Both the position numbers and the translations under genes were made by a program. Below the pieces are notes generated by a model. That model did no database searches. It was given only the letters and a program-made list of their open reading frames with translations, and was not told where the DNA came from. From Oceanitalea sp047302425 (lineage in GTDB: Bacteria > Actinomycetota > Actinomycetes > Actinomycetales > Actinomycetaceae), in NCBI RefSeq assembly GCF_047302425.1, contig NZ_CP154855.1, forward strand, positions 3,038,001-3,102,000: DNA of 64,000 nt, written 5' to 3'. Below, piece after piece: positions 55,293-62,653 of this stretch (position 1 is the first letter of the stretch; each line of letters starts with the position of its first letter).

Positions 55293-55958
55293 GTGGACGA
55301 CGACGCGGCACGAGCGCTCCTCAGCTCCCGACGGCTCGTGGTGCTCGACCTCGACGGGCCGCTCACCCGGCTGCTGCCCGGCCAGGAGTACCTGCGGGTC
55401 ACAGCCGGCGCGCTGGAGCTCGCTCTCTCGCTCGGTCTCGAGCCCGACGACGAGCTCGCCGCCGAGACCGACCACGTCCAGCTCCTTCGCCTCGTCGCCG
55501 AGCGGGGCCCGGACGTGGGGCGCGCCGTGGAGCGGTGGTGCACGGACCGGGAGCTCACGGCCGCGGCCGGCGCACCGCTGGCTGCCGGTGCAGAGACCTT
55601 CGTCACCGCCTGCCTCGACCGGGGTACCGCCGTCGCCGTCGTCACGAACAACGCACCGGAGGCGGCGGCCGCGGTCCTCGCCAAGGGCGGGGTGCTCCTC
55701 GCCGGACTGCCCGTCCACGGGCGTGACCCGGAGCGCCTGGACCGCCTCAAGCCCTCGCCGCAGCCGCTGCTGGCCGCGGCCGACGGCGCCGGCGTGAGGC
55801 CCGCGGACGGCGTCATGGTCGGCGACTCTGCCAGCGACGTCCACGCGGCGACGGCGGCCGGGATGCCCTGCATCGGCCTGTCCCCCGACCCCGCGCGGCG
55901 GGCGGAGCTGCTCGCCGCGGGTGCCGTGGCGGCCGCGCCGAGCCTCGCCGCGCTGTGA
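55293..55958 (+). CDS. HAD-superfamily hydrolase
   Basis: A 221-residue HAD phosphatase-like protein. Motif I is LVVLDLDGPLTRLLPG (the second aspartate is present), motif II VAVVTNNAPEAA, the lysine is in RLKPSPQPL and motif IV is VMVGDSASDVHAA. A helical cap lies between motifs I and II. The GTG at 55293 is exactly six bases after TACGAT (55281-55286), which implies a leaderless transcript. Substrate unknown; the following flavin-like gene is 54 bp away and has its own ribosome-binding site. Confidence 0.87.
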   Translation: MDDDAARALLSSRRLVVLDLDGPLTRLLPGQEYLRVTAGALELALSLGLEPDDELAAETDHVQLLRLVAERGPDVGRAVERWCTDRELTAAAGAPLAAGAETFVTACLDRGTAVAVVTNNAPEAAAAVLAKGGVLLAGLPVHGRDPERLDRLKPSPQPLLAAADGAGVRPADGVMVGDSASDVHAATAAGMPCIGLSPDPARRAELLAAGAVAAAPSLAAL

Positions 55959-56012
55959 GTGGTCCCGTCTAGAGTGGCGAGGTCGCCCGACCGGTGAAGG
56001 AAGGATCAATCG

Positions 56013-57425
56013 ATGTCCCAGCTCGAGGAGCGCGCCGAACCCCTGGCCGCGCAGCCGCCCGCCGTGGTCGAGCGTGAGGTCGAGACCGTCCTGCCGACCC
56101 GGCACGGTGCCTTCCGGATGCTCGGCTTCCGCGACGCCGGCGGCACCGAGCACGTCGCCCTCGTCATGGGCCTGACCGACCCGGATCCGCGCACCACCCC
56201 GCTCGTGCGGGTCCACTCCGAGTGCCTCACCGGTGACGCCTTCGGCTCGTGGCGCTGCGACTGCGGCGAGCAGCTCGACGCCGCCCTCGCGGCGGTGGCC
56301 GCCGAGGGTGAGGGCGCCGTCGTCTACGTCCGCGGCCACGAGGGTCGCGGCATCGGCCTGCTCGAGAAGCTGCGCGCCTACGCGCTGCAGGACATGGGCG
56401 CCGACACTGTTGACGCCAACCTCGCCCTCGGGCACAGCGCCGACGCCCGCAGCTACGACCAGTCCGCGGCGATCCTCCGCGACCTCGGCGTGCAGCGGAT
56501 CCGGCTGCTGTCCTCGAACCCCGCCAAGGAGGAGGCGCTGACCGCCCTGGGTGTCGACGTCGTCGAGCGGGTCAGCCTCATCGTCCCGGCCCACCCGGAG
56601 AACGAGGCCTACCTCGCGACCAAGCGCGCCCGGATGCGGCACGACCGCCCGGCCGCCGAGGACGCCTGGGACGCGCTGCTGCGCGGTGCGGTGCCGGTCG
56701 TCGCCCCGGAGGACGCCGCCCACGAGCTCGTCGACCGCTACGGCCCGCTCGTCGCGCTCGGCTCCCACGCCGTCATCGCCCAGCTCGGCCAGAGCCTGGA
56801 CGGCTTCATCGCCTCGCGCACCGGGGACGCGGAGTTCGTCACCGGCGAGGAGGACCGCGAGCACCTGCACCGGCTGCGGGCGCTCGTCGACGCCGTCGTC
56901 GTCGGTGTGGGGACGGTGACCGCGGACGACTGCCGCCTCACCGTGCGCGCCGTCCCCGGCGCCCACCCGGTCCGCGTGGTCCTCGACCCGCGGGCCCGCA
57001 CGCCGCTCGACTCCCACGTGCTCACCGACGGCGCCGCGCCCACCCTGTGGCTCGTCGGCCCGGGCGCCACCGTCCCCGGTGACCTCGCCCCGCACGTCGA
57101 GGTCCTCCGCCTCGACGACAACGGCCCGGCCGACCCGTCCCGCGTCCTCGAGCTGCTGCGCGAGCGGGGCCTGGGCCGGGTGCTCGTCGAGGGCGGCGGC
57201 CGCATCGTCTCCGCCTTCCTCGACGCCGGTGTCCTCGACCGCCTCTTCCTCACGACGGCGCCGGTGCTCATCGGCGACGGCGTGCCCGGGGTCCGTTTCA
57301 CCGGCTCCGAGCTGCTCGCCGACGCCCTGCGCACCCGCACCCGCCGCTTCGTCCTCGGCGAGGACGTGTGCACCGAGCTCGACCTGCGGGCGCTGCGCTC
57401 AGTCGAGGCCGAGCCCGCGCCGTAG
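56013..57425 (+). CDS. ribA: Fused GTP cyclohydrolase II (RibA) and RibD-type reductase
   Basis: A 470-residue two-domain enzyme. Residues about 20-215 are GTP cyclohydrolase II with zinc ligands C71, C82 and C84 (ECLTGDAFGSWRCDCGEQL) and RGHEGRGIGLLEKL; about 253-465 are a RibD reductase domain (VIAQLGQSLDGFIA, VVVGVGTVTADDCRLTVR, VLVEGGGRIVSAFLDAGVLD). The dihydroxybutanone-phosphate synthase and the RibD deaminase are absent. It would open GTP and reduce the ribosyl side chain. GAAGGA precedes the ATG. Convergent with an operon encoding a glycosyltransferase, a pterin-synthase-like protein and a dehydrogenase, suggesting a flavin-side pathway. Overlaps the glycosyltransferase 3' end by 27 bp. 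Confidence 0.9.
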   Translation: MSQLEERAEPLAAQPPAVVEREVETVLPTRHGAFRMLGFRDAGGTEHVALVMGLTDPDPRTTPLVRVHSECLTGDAFGSWRCDCGEQLDAALAAVAAEGEGAVVYVRGHEGRGIGLLEKLRAYALQDMGADTVDANLALGHSADARSYDQSAAILRDLGVQRIRLLSSNPAKEEALTALGVDVVERVSLIVPAHPENEAYLATKRARMRHDRPAAEDAWDALLRGAVPVVAPEDAAHELVDRYGPLVALGSHAVIAQLGQSLDGFIASRTGDAEFVTGEEDREHLHRLRALVDAVVVGVGTVTADDCRLTVRAVPGAHPVRVVLDPRARTPLDSHVLTDGAAPTLWLVGPGATVPGDLAPHVEVLRLDDNGPADPSRVLELLRERGLGRVLVEGGGRIVSAFLDAGVLDRLFLTTAPVLIGDGVPGVRFTGSELLADALRTRTRRFVLGEDVCTELDLRALRSVEAEPAP

Positions 57426-58451
57426 GTCCGCCGCGGTGTCGGCCCACGTGCGCAGCTCCTCCCGGCGCGCGCGGGCGGCCGCCCGCCACGCGGTCCGCTG
57501 GTCCGCGTCGGTCAGCCAGCGGCGCAGCGCCCGGGTCCACGCCTCGGCCTCGGTGGCCGGCACTGCCGTACCTGGCGCGCCGCCGGTGAGCGGGCCGGGG
57601 CGCCCGGCAAGTGCCTCGACGGCCCCCGTGCCCTCGGCCACGACGCCGGGGACGCCGTGGGCCAGGGCTTCGATGACGACGAGCCCGTAGGTCTCGACGA
57701 GCGAGGGCACGAGCAGCAGGTCGGTGCGCTGCCACAGCGCCTCGAGCTCCTCCCCGGTGACGGCGCCGGGCAGCGCTACGCGACCGGCGAGTCCCGCAGC
57801 GTCCAGCGCCTGCGCGACCTCCGCGGCCACCTCCGGCTGCGCACCGGACGGCCCCGCGAAGGTCGCCCGCCACGGCAGGTCCCGCACGGCGTCGAGTGCC
57901 GCGACGAGCACGGCGTGGTTCTTCGCCCGGGTGAGCGCCCCGAGCGCGAGGAGGTGCGGCGGGCGGCTGCCGCCGGCGACCGGTCCGCGCTCGGCGCCGG
58001 GCTCGGCGACGAGCACGTCGGCGCGGCCGTAGCGGCGGACGAGGTCGGCGGCCGCCCAGCGGCTCGTCGTGACGACGGCGGAGGCGGCGTCGACGGTGCG
58101 GGACTCGAGCGCGGCGAACCGGTCCGCCTCCGCGGGCGGCAGACCCGCCTCCGCGGGCAGCGGCAGGTGGACGAGGAGGACGACCCGCGCCCCCGCGGCG
58201 ACGGCCTCGGCGAGCTCCCCGGGGCAGGCGCTGCCGACGAGGGCGTCGACGACGACCGTGCCGGAGGTGCCCAGCGCCCCGCGCAGCGCCTCCCGGTCGG
58301 CGGGCCCGGGCCGCGGCCAGGGGCCGGGCAGGGCACGGACCTCGACCGGTCCGTGCGCCGCCTCCCAGGCGCGCGCGAGCTGCGCGTCGTAGACGTCCCC
58401 GCCGCTCGGTCCGGCCCCGCGGGCCGGGACGACGAGCCGCAGCGCCGGCAC
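57399..58451 (-). CDS. Glycosyltransferase, GT4-like
   Basis: A 350-residue GT-B glycosyltransferase. The N-terminal half has GAGPSGGDVYDAQLARAW and VVTTSRWAAADLV; the C-terminal half has LALGALTRAKNHAVLVAAL and the E-x7-E sugar-nucleotide motif VETYGLVVIEALAHGVPGV. The GTG at 58449-58451 follows GGGAGC. It starts two bases after the pterin-synthase-like stop, so the dehydrogenase, that protein and this enzyme form one transcript. It may glycosylate the product of the neighbouring pathway. Acceptor unknown. Confidence 0.87.
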   Translation of the reverse strand: MPALRLVVPARGAGPSGGDVYDAQLARAWEAAHGPVEVRALPGPWPRPGPADREALRGALGTSGTVVVDALVGSACPGELAEAVAAGARVVLLVHLPLPAEAGLPPAEADRFAALESRTVDAASAVVTTSRWAAADLVRRYGRADVLVAEPGAERGPVAGGSRPPHLLALGALTRAKNHAVLVAALDAVRDLPWRATFAGPSGAQPEVAAEVAQALDAAGLAGRVALPGAVTGEELEALWQRTDLLLVPSLVETYGLVVIEALAHGVPGVVAEGTGAVEALAGRPGPLTGGAPGTAVPATEAEAWTRALRRWLTDADQRTAWRAAARARREELRTWADTAADLRRGLGLD

Positions 58452-58453
58452 GG

Positions 58454-58840
58454 CTAGCTCCCGGGGAGCTCGAGACGGTAGGTCGCCCACGCGTCGGGGT
58501 GCTCGCGCAGCGTGACCTCCAGGGCCGTGTACGGGGTCATGTCCAGGCCCTCGGCGAGGCGGTGGGCGACGTGCCGGGCGACGACCTCGGTCGTCGTGAC
58601 GACGCCGGCGAACTCCTCGAGCTCGTCGAGGTTGCGGTAGCGCAGCGCGCCGGTCACCTCACCGAGCCGCTCGGTCGCGGCGCCGATGTCGATGACCACC
58701 CCGTGCTCGTCGAGCTCGGGCCGGTACCACGTCGCCTCGACGACGTAGGTGACCCCGTGCAGCCCCTGGGCGGGGCCGAAGAAGGGGTCGGGCAGGCTGT
58801 GGGCGACCATCATGTGGTCGCGGACCGTCACGCTGAACAC
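58454..58840 (-). CDS. 6-pyruvoyl-tetrahydropterin synthase/QueD-like protein
   Basis: A 128-residue T-fold protein of the 6-PTPS/QueD family. The start FSVTVRDHMMVAHSLPDPFFG, quoted as FSVTVRD and MMVAHSL, and LHGVTYVVEATW, VVIDIGAATERL, TTTEVVARHVAHRL match the family. Relative to QueD, two zinc-ligand histidines remain (H14, H28) but the third position is V30, and the catalytic cysteine before LHG is missing. It may therefore catalyse something else or bind a product. GTG directly follows the dehydrogenase stop with no gap. Confidence 0.82.
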   Translation of the reverse strand: MFSVTVRDHMMVAHSLPDPFFGPAQGLHGVTYVVEATWYRPELDEHGVVIDIGAATERLGEVTGALRYRNLDELEEFAGVVTTTEVVARHVAHRLAEGLDMTPYTALEVTLREHPDAWATYRLELPGS

Positions 58841-59815
58841 TCAGCTCTCCTCGGGGTAGCGGATGACGTGGCACAGGGCGGGCAGCCGGCCGGAGGCGAC
58901 GTCCGCCATGACCTCCGGCAGCCGGGCGAAGTCGCTGGTCCCGGTGAGAAGGGCGTCGAAGCGCGGGTCGCGCAGCGCGTCGAGTGCCACCCCCAGCCGG
59001 TCGGTCGTGGTGCGGCGGGCGCGGCGGGCGGCGCTGACGGCGCCGACCTGGCTGCCGCGCAGGGTCAGCCGCCGGGCGTGGAAGGCCTCCCCCAGCGGCG
59101 CCCGGGGCGCGTCGGTGCCGTACCAGGACAGCTCGACGACCTCCGCCTCCTCACCGGCCAGGCGCAGGGCGGTGGCGAGCCCCGCCTCGCTCGCCGAGCA
59201 GTGGACGACGACGTCGCAGTCGCCCGTCGCGTCCTCCGGCGTCACGAGCGTCAGGCCGAGACGTGCGGCGAGCTCCTGGCGGCTCGGGTCGACGTCGACC
59301 ACCTCGAGCCGTTCGAGCGGGAAGCCGCTGAGGAGGGTGGCGACGGACGCCCCGATCATCCCCATCCCGACGACGGCGACCCGGTCCCCCAGCCGCGGGG
59401 CGGCGTCCCACAGGGCGTTGACGGCGGTCTCCACCGCGCCGGCGAGGAGGGCACGGTCGGTGGGCACGTCGTCGGGCACGGGGACGACGGCGGTGGCGGG
59501 GACGACGTACCGGGTCTGGTGGGGGTGGAGGCAGAACACCCGCCGGCCGCGCAGCTCGTCGGGGCCGTCCTCGACGACGCCGACGGAGAGGTAGCCGTAC
59601 TTCACCGGCCCGGGGAGGTCACCCTCCTGGAAGGGCGCGCGCATGAGCGGGCGGACGGCCTCGGGGACGGCGTGGCGGTGGACGAGCGTCTCGGTGCCGC
59701 GGCTGATCGCCGAGCGCAGCGTGCGGACGAGAACCTCACCGGCGTCGGGAGGGTCGAGGGGCGCCTGTCGGATCTCTCCCCGCTCGGGACCGACCGTCCA
59801 GTACGCCTCTGCCAT
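58841..59815 (-). CDS. Medium-chain dehydrogenase-like oxidoreductase
   Basis: A 324-residue member of the MDR superfamily. The N-terminal catalytic domain lacks the structural zinc cysteines but has SAISRGTETLVH and YLSVGVVEDG; the Rossmann fold is at VAVVGMGMIGASVATLLSGF, with VDVDPSRQELAARLG. The ATG at 59813-59815 is used; another at 59825-59827 would add four residues. First gene of the operon with the pterin-synthase-like protein and glycosyltransferase. It probably oxidises or reduces a sugar or ring intermediate; substrate unknown. Confidence 0.87.
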   Translation of the reverse strand: MAEAYWTVGPERGEIRQAPLDPPDAGEVLVRTLRSAISRGTETLVHRHAVPEAVRPLMRAPFQEGDLPGPVKYGYLSVGVVEDGPDELRGRRVFCLHPHQTRYVVPATAVVPVPDDVPTDRALLAGAVETAVNALWDAAPRLGDRVAVVGMGMIGASVATLLSGFPLERLEVVDVDPSRQELAARLGLTLVTPEDATGDCDVVVHCSASEAGLATALRLAGEEAEVVELSWYGTDAPRAPLGEAFHARRLTLRGSQVGAVSAARRARRTTTDRLGVALDALRDPRFDALLTGTSDFARLPEVMADVASGRLPALCHVIRYPEES

Positions 59816-59944
59816 CACGTGGCCCATCCTGCCCGCCGGGTGCGGGCCGGCGCGAACGGGCACGCGCGCCCCCGGCCCGTGCAGCACTTATGCTCTCGCT
59901 GACCAGCGGCGCGCGTGCGCCCTCGTGAACGGAAGTGAGATCCC

Positions 59945-60895
59945 ATGGCCGGTGGCCTAGCTGCACTGCTCGACGACATCGCCGCCCTGGCCAAGATCGC
60001 CGCGGCCTCGGTCGACGACATCGGTGCCGCAGCGGGCCGCGCGAGCGCCAAGGCGGTGGGCGTCGTCATCGACGACGCCGCGGTGACCCCGCGCTACGTC
60101 CACGGCTTCACTGCCAAGCGCGAGCTGCCGATGATCTGGCGGATCGCCCGCGGCTCCCTGCGCAACAAGCTCCTGTTCATCCTCCCGGCGATCCTCCTGC
60201 TCAGCCAGTTCGTCCCGTGGCTGCTCACCCCGATCCTCATGCTCGGCGGGCTCTACCTCAGCTACGAGGGCGCGGAGAAGCTCTACGAGTACGTCACCGG
60301 GCACCACAAGGAGAAGACGGCCGAGCCCGTCGCGGCCAAGGGCGAGGACCACGAGAACAGGATGGTCAGCTCGGCCATCAAGACCGACTTCATCCTCTCC
60401 GCCGAGATCATGGTCATCGCGCTCAACGAGGTCGCGGACGAGCCGCTGCTCAACCGGGCGATCATCCTCGTCGTCGTGGCGCTCGGGATCACCGCGCTCG
60501 TCTACGGGGTCGTCGCGCTCATCGTCAAGATGGACGACATCGGGCTGCGCATGGCGCAGCGGGACTCGACTCTCTCGCAGAAGGTGGGCCGGGGCCTCGT
60601 CAAGGGGATGCCGAAGGTCCTCGCGGTGCTGTCCGTCGTCGGTGTCATCGCGATGCTGTGGGTCGGTGGGCACATCCTGCTCGTCGGGGTCGACGAGCTC
60701 GGCTGGCACGCCCCCTACGAGCTCGTCCACCACCTCGAGGAGGCGGTCGCCGGCGGGCTGGGCGCGCTGCAGGGCTTCGTCACCTGGCTCGTCGACACGC
60801 TGGCCTCCGCCGTCGTCGGGCTCATCGTCGGCGCCCTCGCCGTCGTCGTCATGCACCTCGTCCCCCGGAAGAAGAAGGACGCCGCCGCCCACTGA
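59945..60895 (+). CDS. DUF808/YedI-family membrane protein
   Basis: A 316-residue protein. The N-terminal MAGGLAALLDDIAALAKIAA and the DDIGAAAGRASAKAVGVVIDD segment are the DUF808 signature, and four to six hydrophobic helices follow (about 75-105, 175-200, 230-255, 280-305). Function is unknown. GGAAGTGAG lies upstream of the ATG, and TATGCT at 59889-59894 is a possible -10 box. Divergent from the dehydrogenase operon. Confidence 0.92.
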   Translation: MAGGLAALLDDIAALAKIAAASVDDIGAAAGRASAKAVGVVIDDAAVTPRYVHGFTAKRELPMIWRIARGSLRNKLLFILPAILLLSQFVPWLLTPILMLGGLYLSYEGAEKLYEYVTGHHKEKTAEPVAAKGEDHENRMVSSAIKTDFILSAEIMVIALNEVADEPLLNRAIILVVVALGITALVYGVVALIVKMDDIGLRMAQRDSTLSQKVGRGLVKGMPKVLAVLSVVGVIAMLWVGGHILLVGVDELGWHAPYELVHHLEEAVAGGLGALQGFVTWLVDTLASAVVGLIVGALAVVVMHLVPRKKKDAAAH

Positions 60896-60897
60896 TC

Positions 60898-60916
60898 ACC
60901 GACAGCCGGATTCTCC
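60898..60916 (-). repeat. Dispersed intergenic core repeat, isolated copy
   Basis: On the minus strand this reads GGAGAATCCGGCTGTCGGT, a copy of the core found at five other loci. It lies three bases after the DUF808 stop and has no long opposite arm. Confidence 0.7.
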
Positions 60917-60945
60917 AGCCCCCTCGGCGTCGACAGGGGTCACCG

Positions 60946-61217
60946 GGGAGGGTGCCACAAGCGGGCGCAGGATCGCCGACCGGCCGCCGACGTCAAGGCC
61001 CCGGACCTGATCGACACCCGGACCAGACGCCTATGTGGCACCCAGGTTGTCCCTGGAACAACCCCGCACTGTCACCGGACGAGCCGGGTCAGCGGGGAGG
61101 GTGCCACAAGCGGGCGCCAGGACCGCCGACCGGCCGCCGACGTCAAGGCCCCAGGCCTGATCGGCGCCCGGACGTGGCGCCTTTGTGGCACGCAAGGCCG
61201 TCCCCGGAACAACTCCG
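60946..61217. repeat. Tandemly duplicated 149-bp noncoding block
   Basis: Two similar blocks start at 60946 and 61095 (shared CGGGGAGGGTGCCACAAGCG apart from the first base; CGACCGGCCGCCGACGTCAA later in both). Each contains a hairpin-ended segment bounded by GTGCCACA and TGTGGCAC (60952-61041 and 61101-61191) and ends in GGAACAAC(C/T)CCGC. The whole 368-bp gap between DUF808 and nadE holds this, the core repeat and the terminator; no gene was seen. Confidence 0.75.
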
Positions 61218-61257
61218 CTCTCGGCGACAGCGTTCTGTCGCCGAGAGCGGAGTTGTT
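61208..61257. terminator. Long terminator hairpin of nadE (bidirectional)
   Basis: A perfect 23-bp inverted repeat (61208-61230 with 61235-61257) encloses a CGTT loop and ends six bases before the nadE stop. It lies between convergent genes. Its left arm overlaps the end of the second 149-bp block and contains CTCTCGGCG, part of the dispersed core. Confidence 0.88.
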
Positions 61258-61263
61258 ACTGCG

Positions 61264-62106
61264 TCAGGGGCGGCCGAGGTAGCCGTCGGGGGTGACCGGC
61301 AGGGCGCGCTTGTGGCCCGTGCGGCGGTACCAGCCGACGATCGTCGCCTCGTCCTCGGCGGAGACCTCGCGGCCCTCGAGGTAGTCGTCGACCGCGTCGT
61401 AGCGCACGCCGAGCGCCTCCTCGTCGGCCAGCAGCGGCTTGTCGGACTCGAGGTCCGCCGTCGGGATCTTGTTGACGAGATCGTCGGGCGTGCCGAGGTG
61501 GCGGCCGATGTCGCGCACCCGGCGCTTGGGAAGGCCGAAGAGCGGGGTGAGGTCCGCGGCGCCGTCGCCGTGCTTCGTGTAGAAGCCGACGCACGCCTCG
61601 GCCGCCTGGTCGGTGCCGACGACGAGCATCCCGCGAGCGCCGGCGATGGCGTACTGGCTGACCATGCGCAGGCGGGCCTTGACGTTGCCCTTGTGGTAGT
61701 CGTCTCGGGCGTCGGTCACCGGCGTGCGCGAGGCGAGCACCTGGTCCCACAGGGCGTCGGTCGCGGGGCCGATGTCGATCGTCTCGACCATGTCGGCGCC
61801 GATGAACTCGATCGCGGCGACGGCGTCGTGCTCGTCCTTCTGCACCCGGTAGGGCAGGCGGACGGCGACGAACGTGGCCTCACCGCCGGCCTCCCGCACC
61901 CGCTCGCAAGCGAGCTGGCACAGGCGCCCGGCGACCGTCGAGTCGACGCCGCCGCTGATCCCCAGCACGAGACCCTTGGCCCCGGTGTCCTGGAGGTAGC
62001 GGGCGAGGAACTCGATGCGACGCTCCGCCTCGGCGGCGGCGTCGAAGGTGTCGGGGTCGACGACCTCGAGCGCGGTGATGATCTCCGACTGCAGCTGGGT
62101 GTCCAT
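61264..62106 (-). CDS. nadE: Ammonia-dependent NAD synthetase
   Basis: A 280-residue cytosolic enzyme that amidates nicotinic acid adenine dinucleotide with ammonia. The ATP-binding P-loop is LVLGISGGVDSTVAGRL (SGGVDS 51-56); other family segments are DDYHKGNVKARLRMVSQYA, VVGTDQAAEACVGFYTKHGD and LFGLPKRRVRDIG. The absence of a glutaminase domain and the short length mark the NH3-dependent type. The ATG at 62104-62106 is exactly six bases after TACATT on the minus strand, so it is probably leaderless. It ends before a very strong hairpin. Confidence 0.95.
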   Translation of the reverse strand: MDTQLQSEIITALEVVDPDTFDAAAEAERRIEFLARYLQDTGAKGLVLGISGGVDSTVAGRLCQLACERVREAGGEATFVAVRLPYRVQKDEHDAVAAIEFIGADMVETIDIGPATDALWDQVLASRTPVTDARDDYHKGNVKARLRMVSQYAIAGARGMLVVGTDQAAEACVGFYTKHGDGAADLTPLFGLPKRRVRDIGRHLGTPDDLVNKIPTADLESDKPLLADEEALGVRYDAVDDYLEGREVSAEDEATIVGWYRRTGHKRALPVTPDGYLGRP

Positions 62107-62177
62107 TCCGCGAATGTACTGGCGCCGTGTTACGTCGTCATCACATAGGCCCTGGTGGGGCGCACTAGGCTCTGCGC

Positions 62178-62609
62178 ATGACCGGCTGGGACCCCGGGCC
62201 CGGGGTCGTCGAGCTGCCGGACGGGCGCCGCGTCCGGGGTGGTGGCGTGCGCCGCCCGCACTCTGACGTCCCGGACTTCGCCGTCTACCTCCTCGGCCGC
62301 GAGCCCCGGGTCGAGGGGCGGGACTACCGGTGGGTGCGCTGGCGCGACTTCCGGCTCCCGGACTCGACACCTGACGCGGTCGACGCACTCACGGAGGCCT
62401 ACGCCCGCGCCGCGACCGAGAGGGTGGAGATCGCCTGCGGGGGCGGGGTCGGCCGGACGGGCGCGGCGCTGGCGCTGCTCGCCGTCATGGGCGGGGTGCC
62501 GACCGAGGACGCCGTCGCCTGGGTGCGCTTGCGCTACCACCCGCGGGCGGTCGAGACGCGGCAGCAGCGGCGCTGGGTCGGCACCGCGGCACAGCACCTG
62601 CACGGGTGA
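62178..62609 (+). CDS. Protein-tyrosine-phosphatase-like protein
   Basis: A 143-residue cysteine-phosphatase fold. The P-loop ACGGGVGRTGAAL contains the nucleophile C87 and R93 (C-x5-R-T), and WRDFRLPD supplies a candidate general acid. The residue before the cysteine is alanine, not the usual histidine. The ATG at 62178 is exactly six bases after TAGGCT (62166-62171), again suggesting a leaderless transcript. It is divergent from nadE across 71 bp. Substrate unknown. Confidence 0.8.
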   Translation: MTGWDPGPGVVELPDGRRVRGGGVRRPHSDVPDFAVYLLGREPRVEGRDYRWVRWRDFRLPDSTPDAVDALTEAYARAATERVEIACGGGVGRTGAALALLAVMGGVPTEDAVAWVRLRYHPRAVETRQQRRWVGTAAQHLHG

Positions 62610-62653
62610 CCGCTCGACAGGTGTCCGGAGCGCCCCCGCTCTAGCGTGGGCGG

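Noticed and set aside
55959..56012. FMN riboswitch before the RibA-RibD gene
   Set aside because: Only 54 bases separate it from the previous gene and no conserved FMN-element segments are visible.
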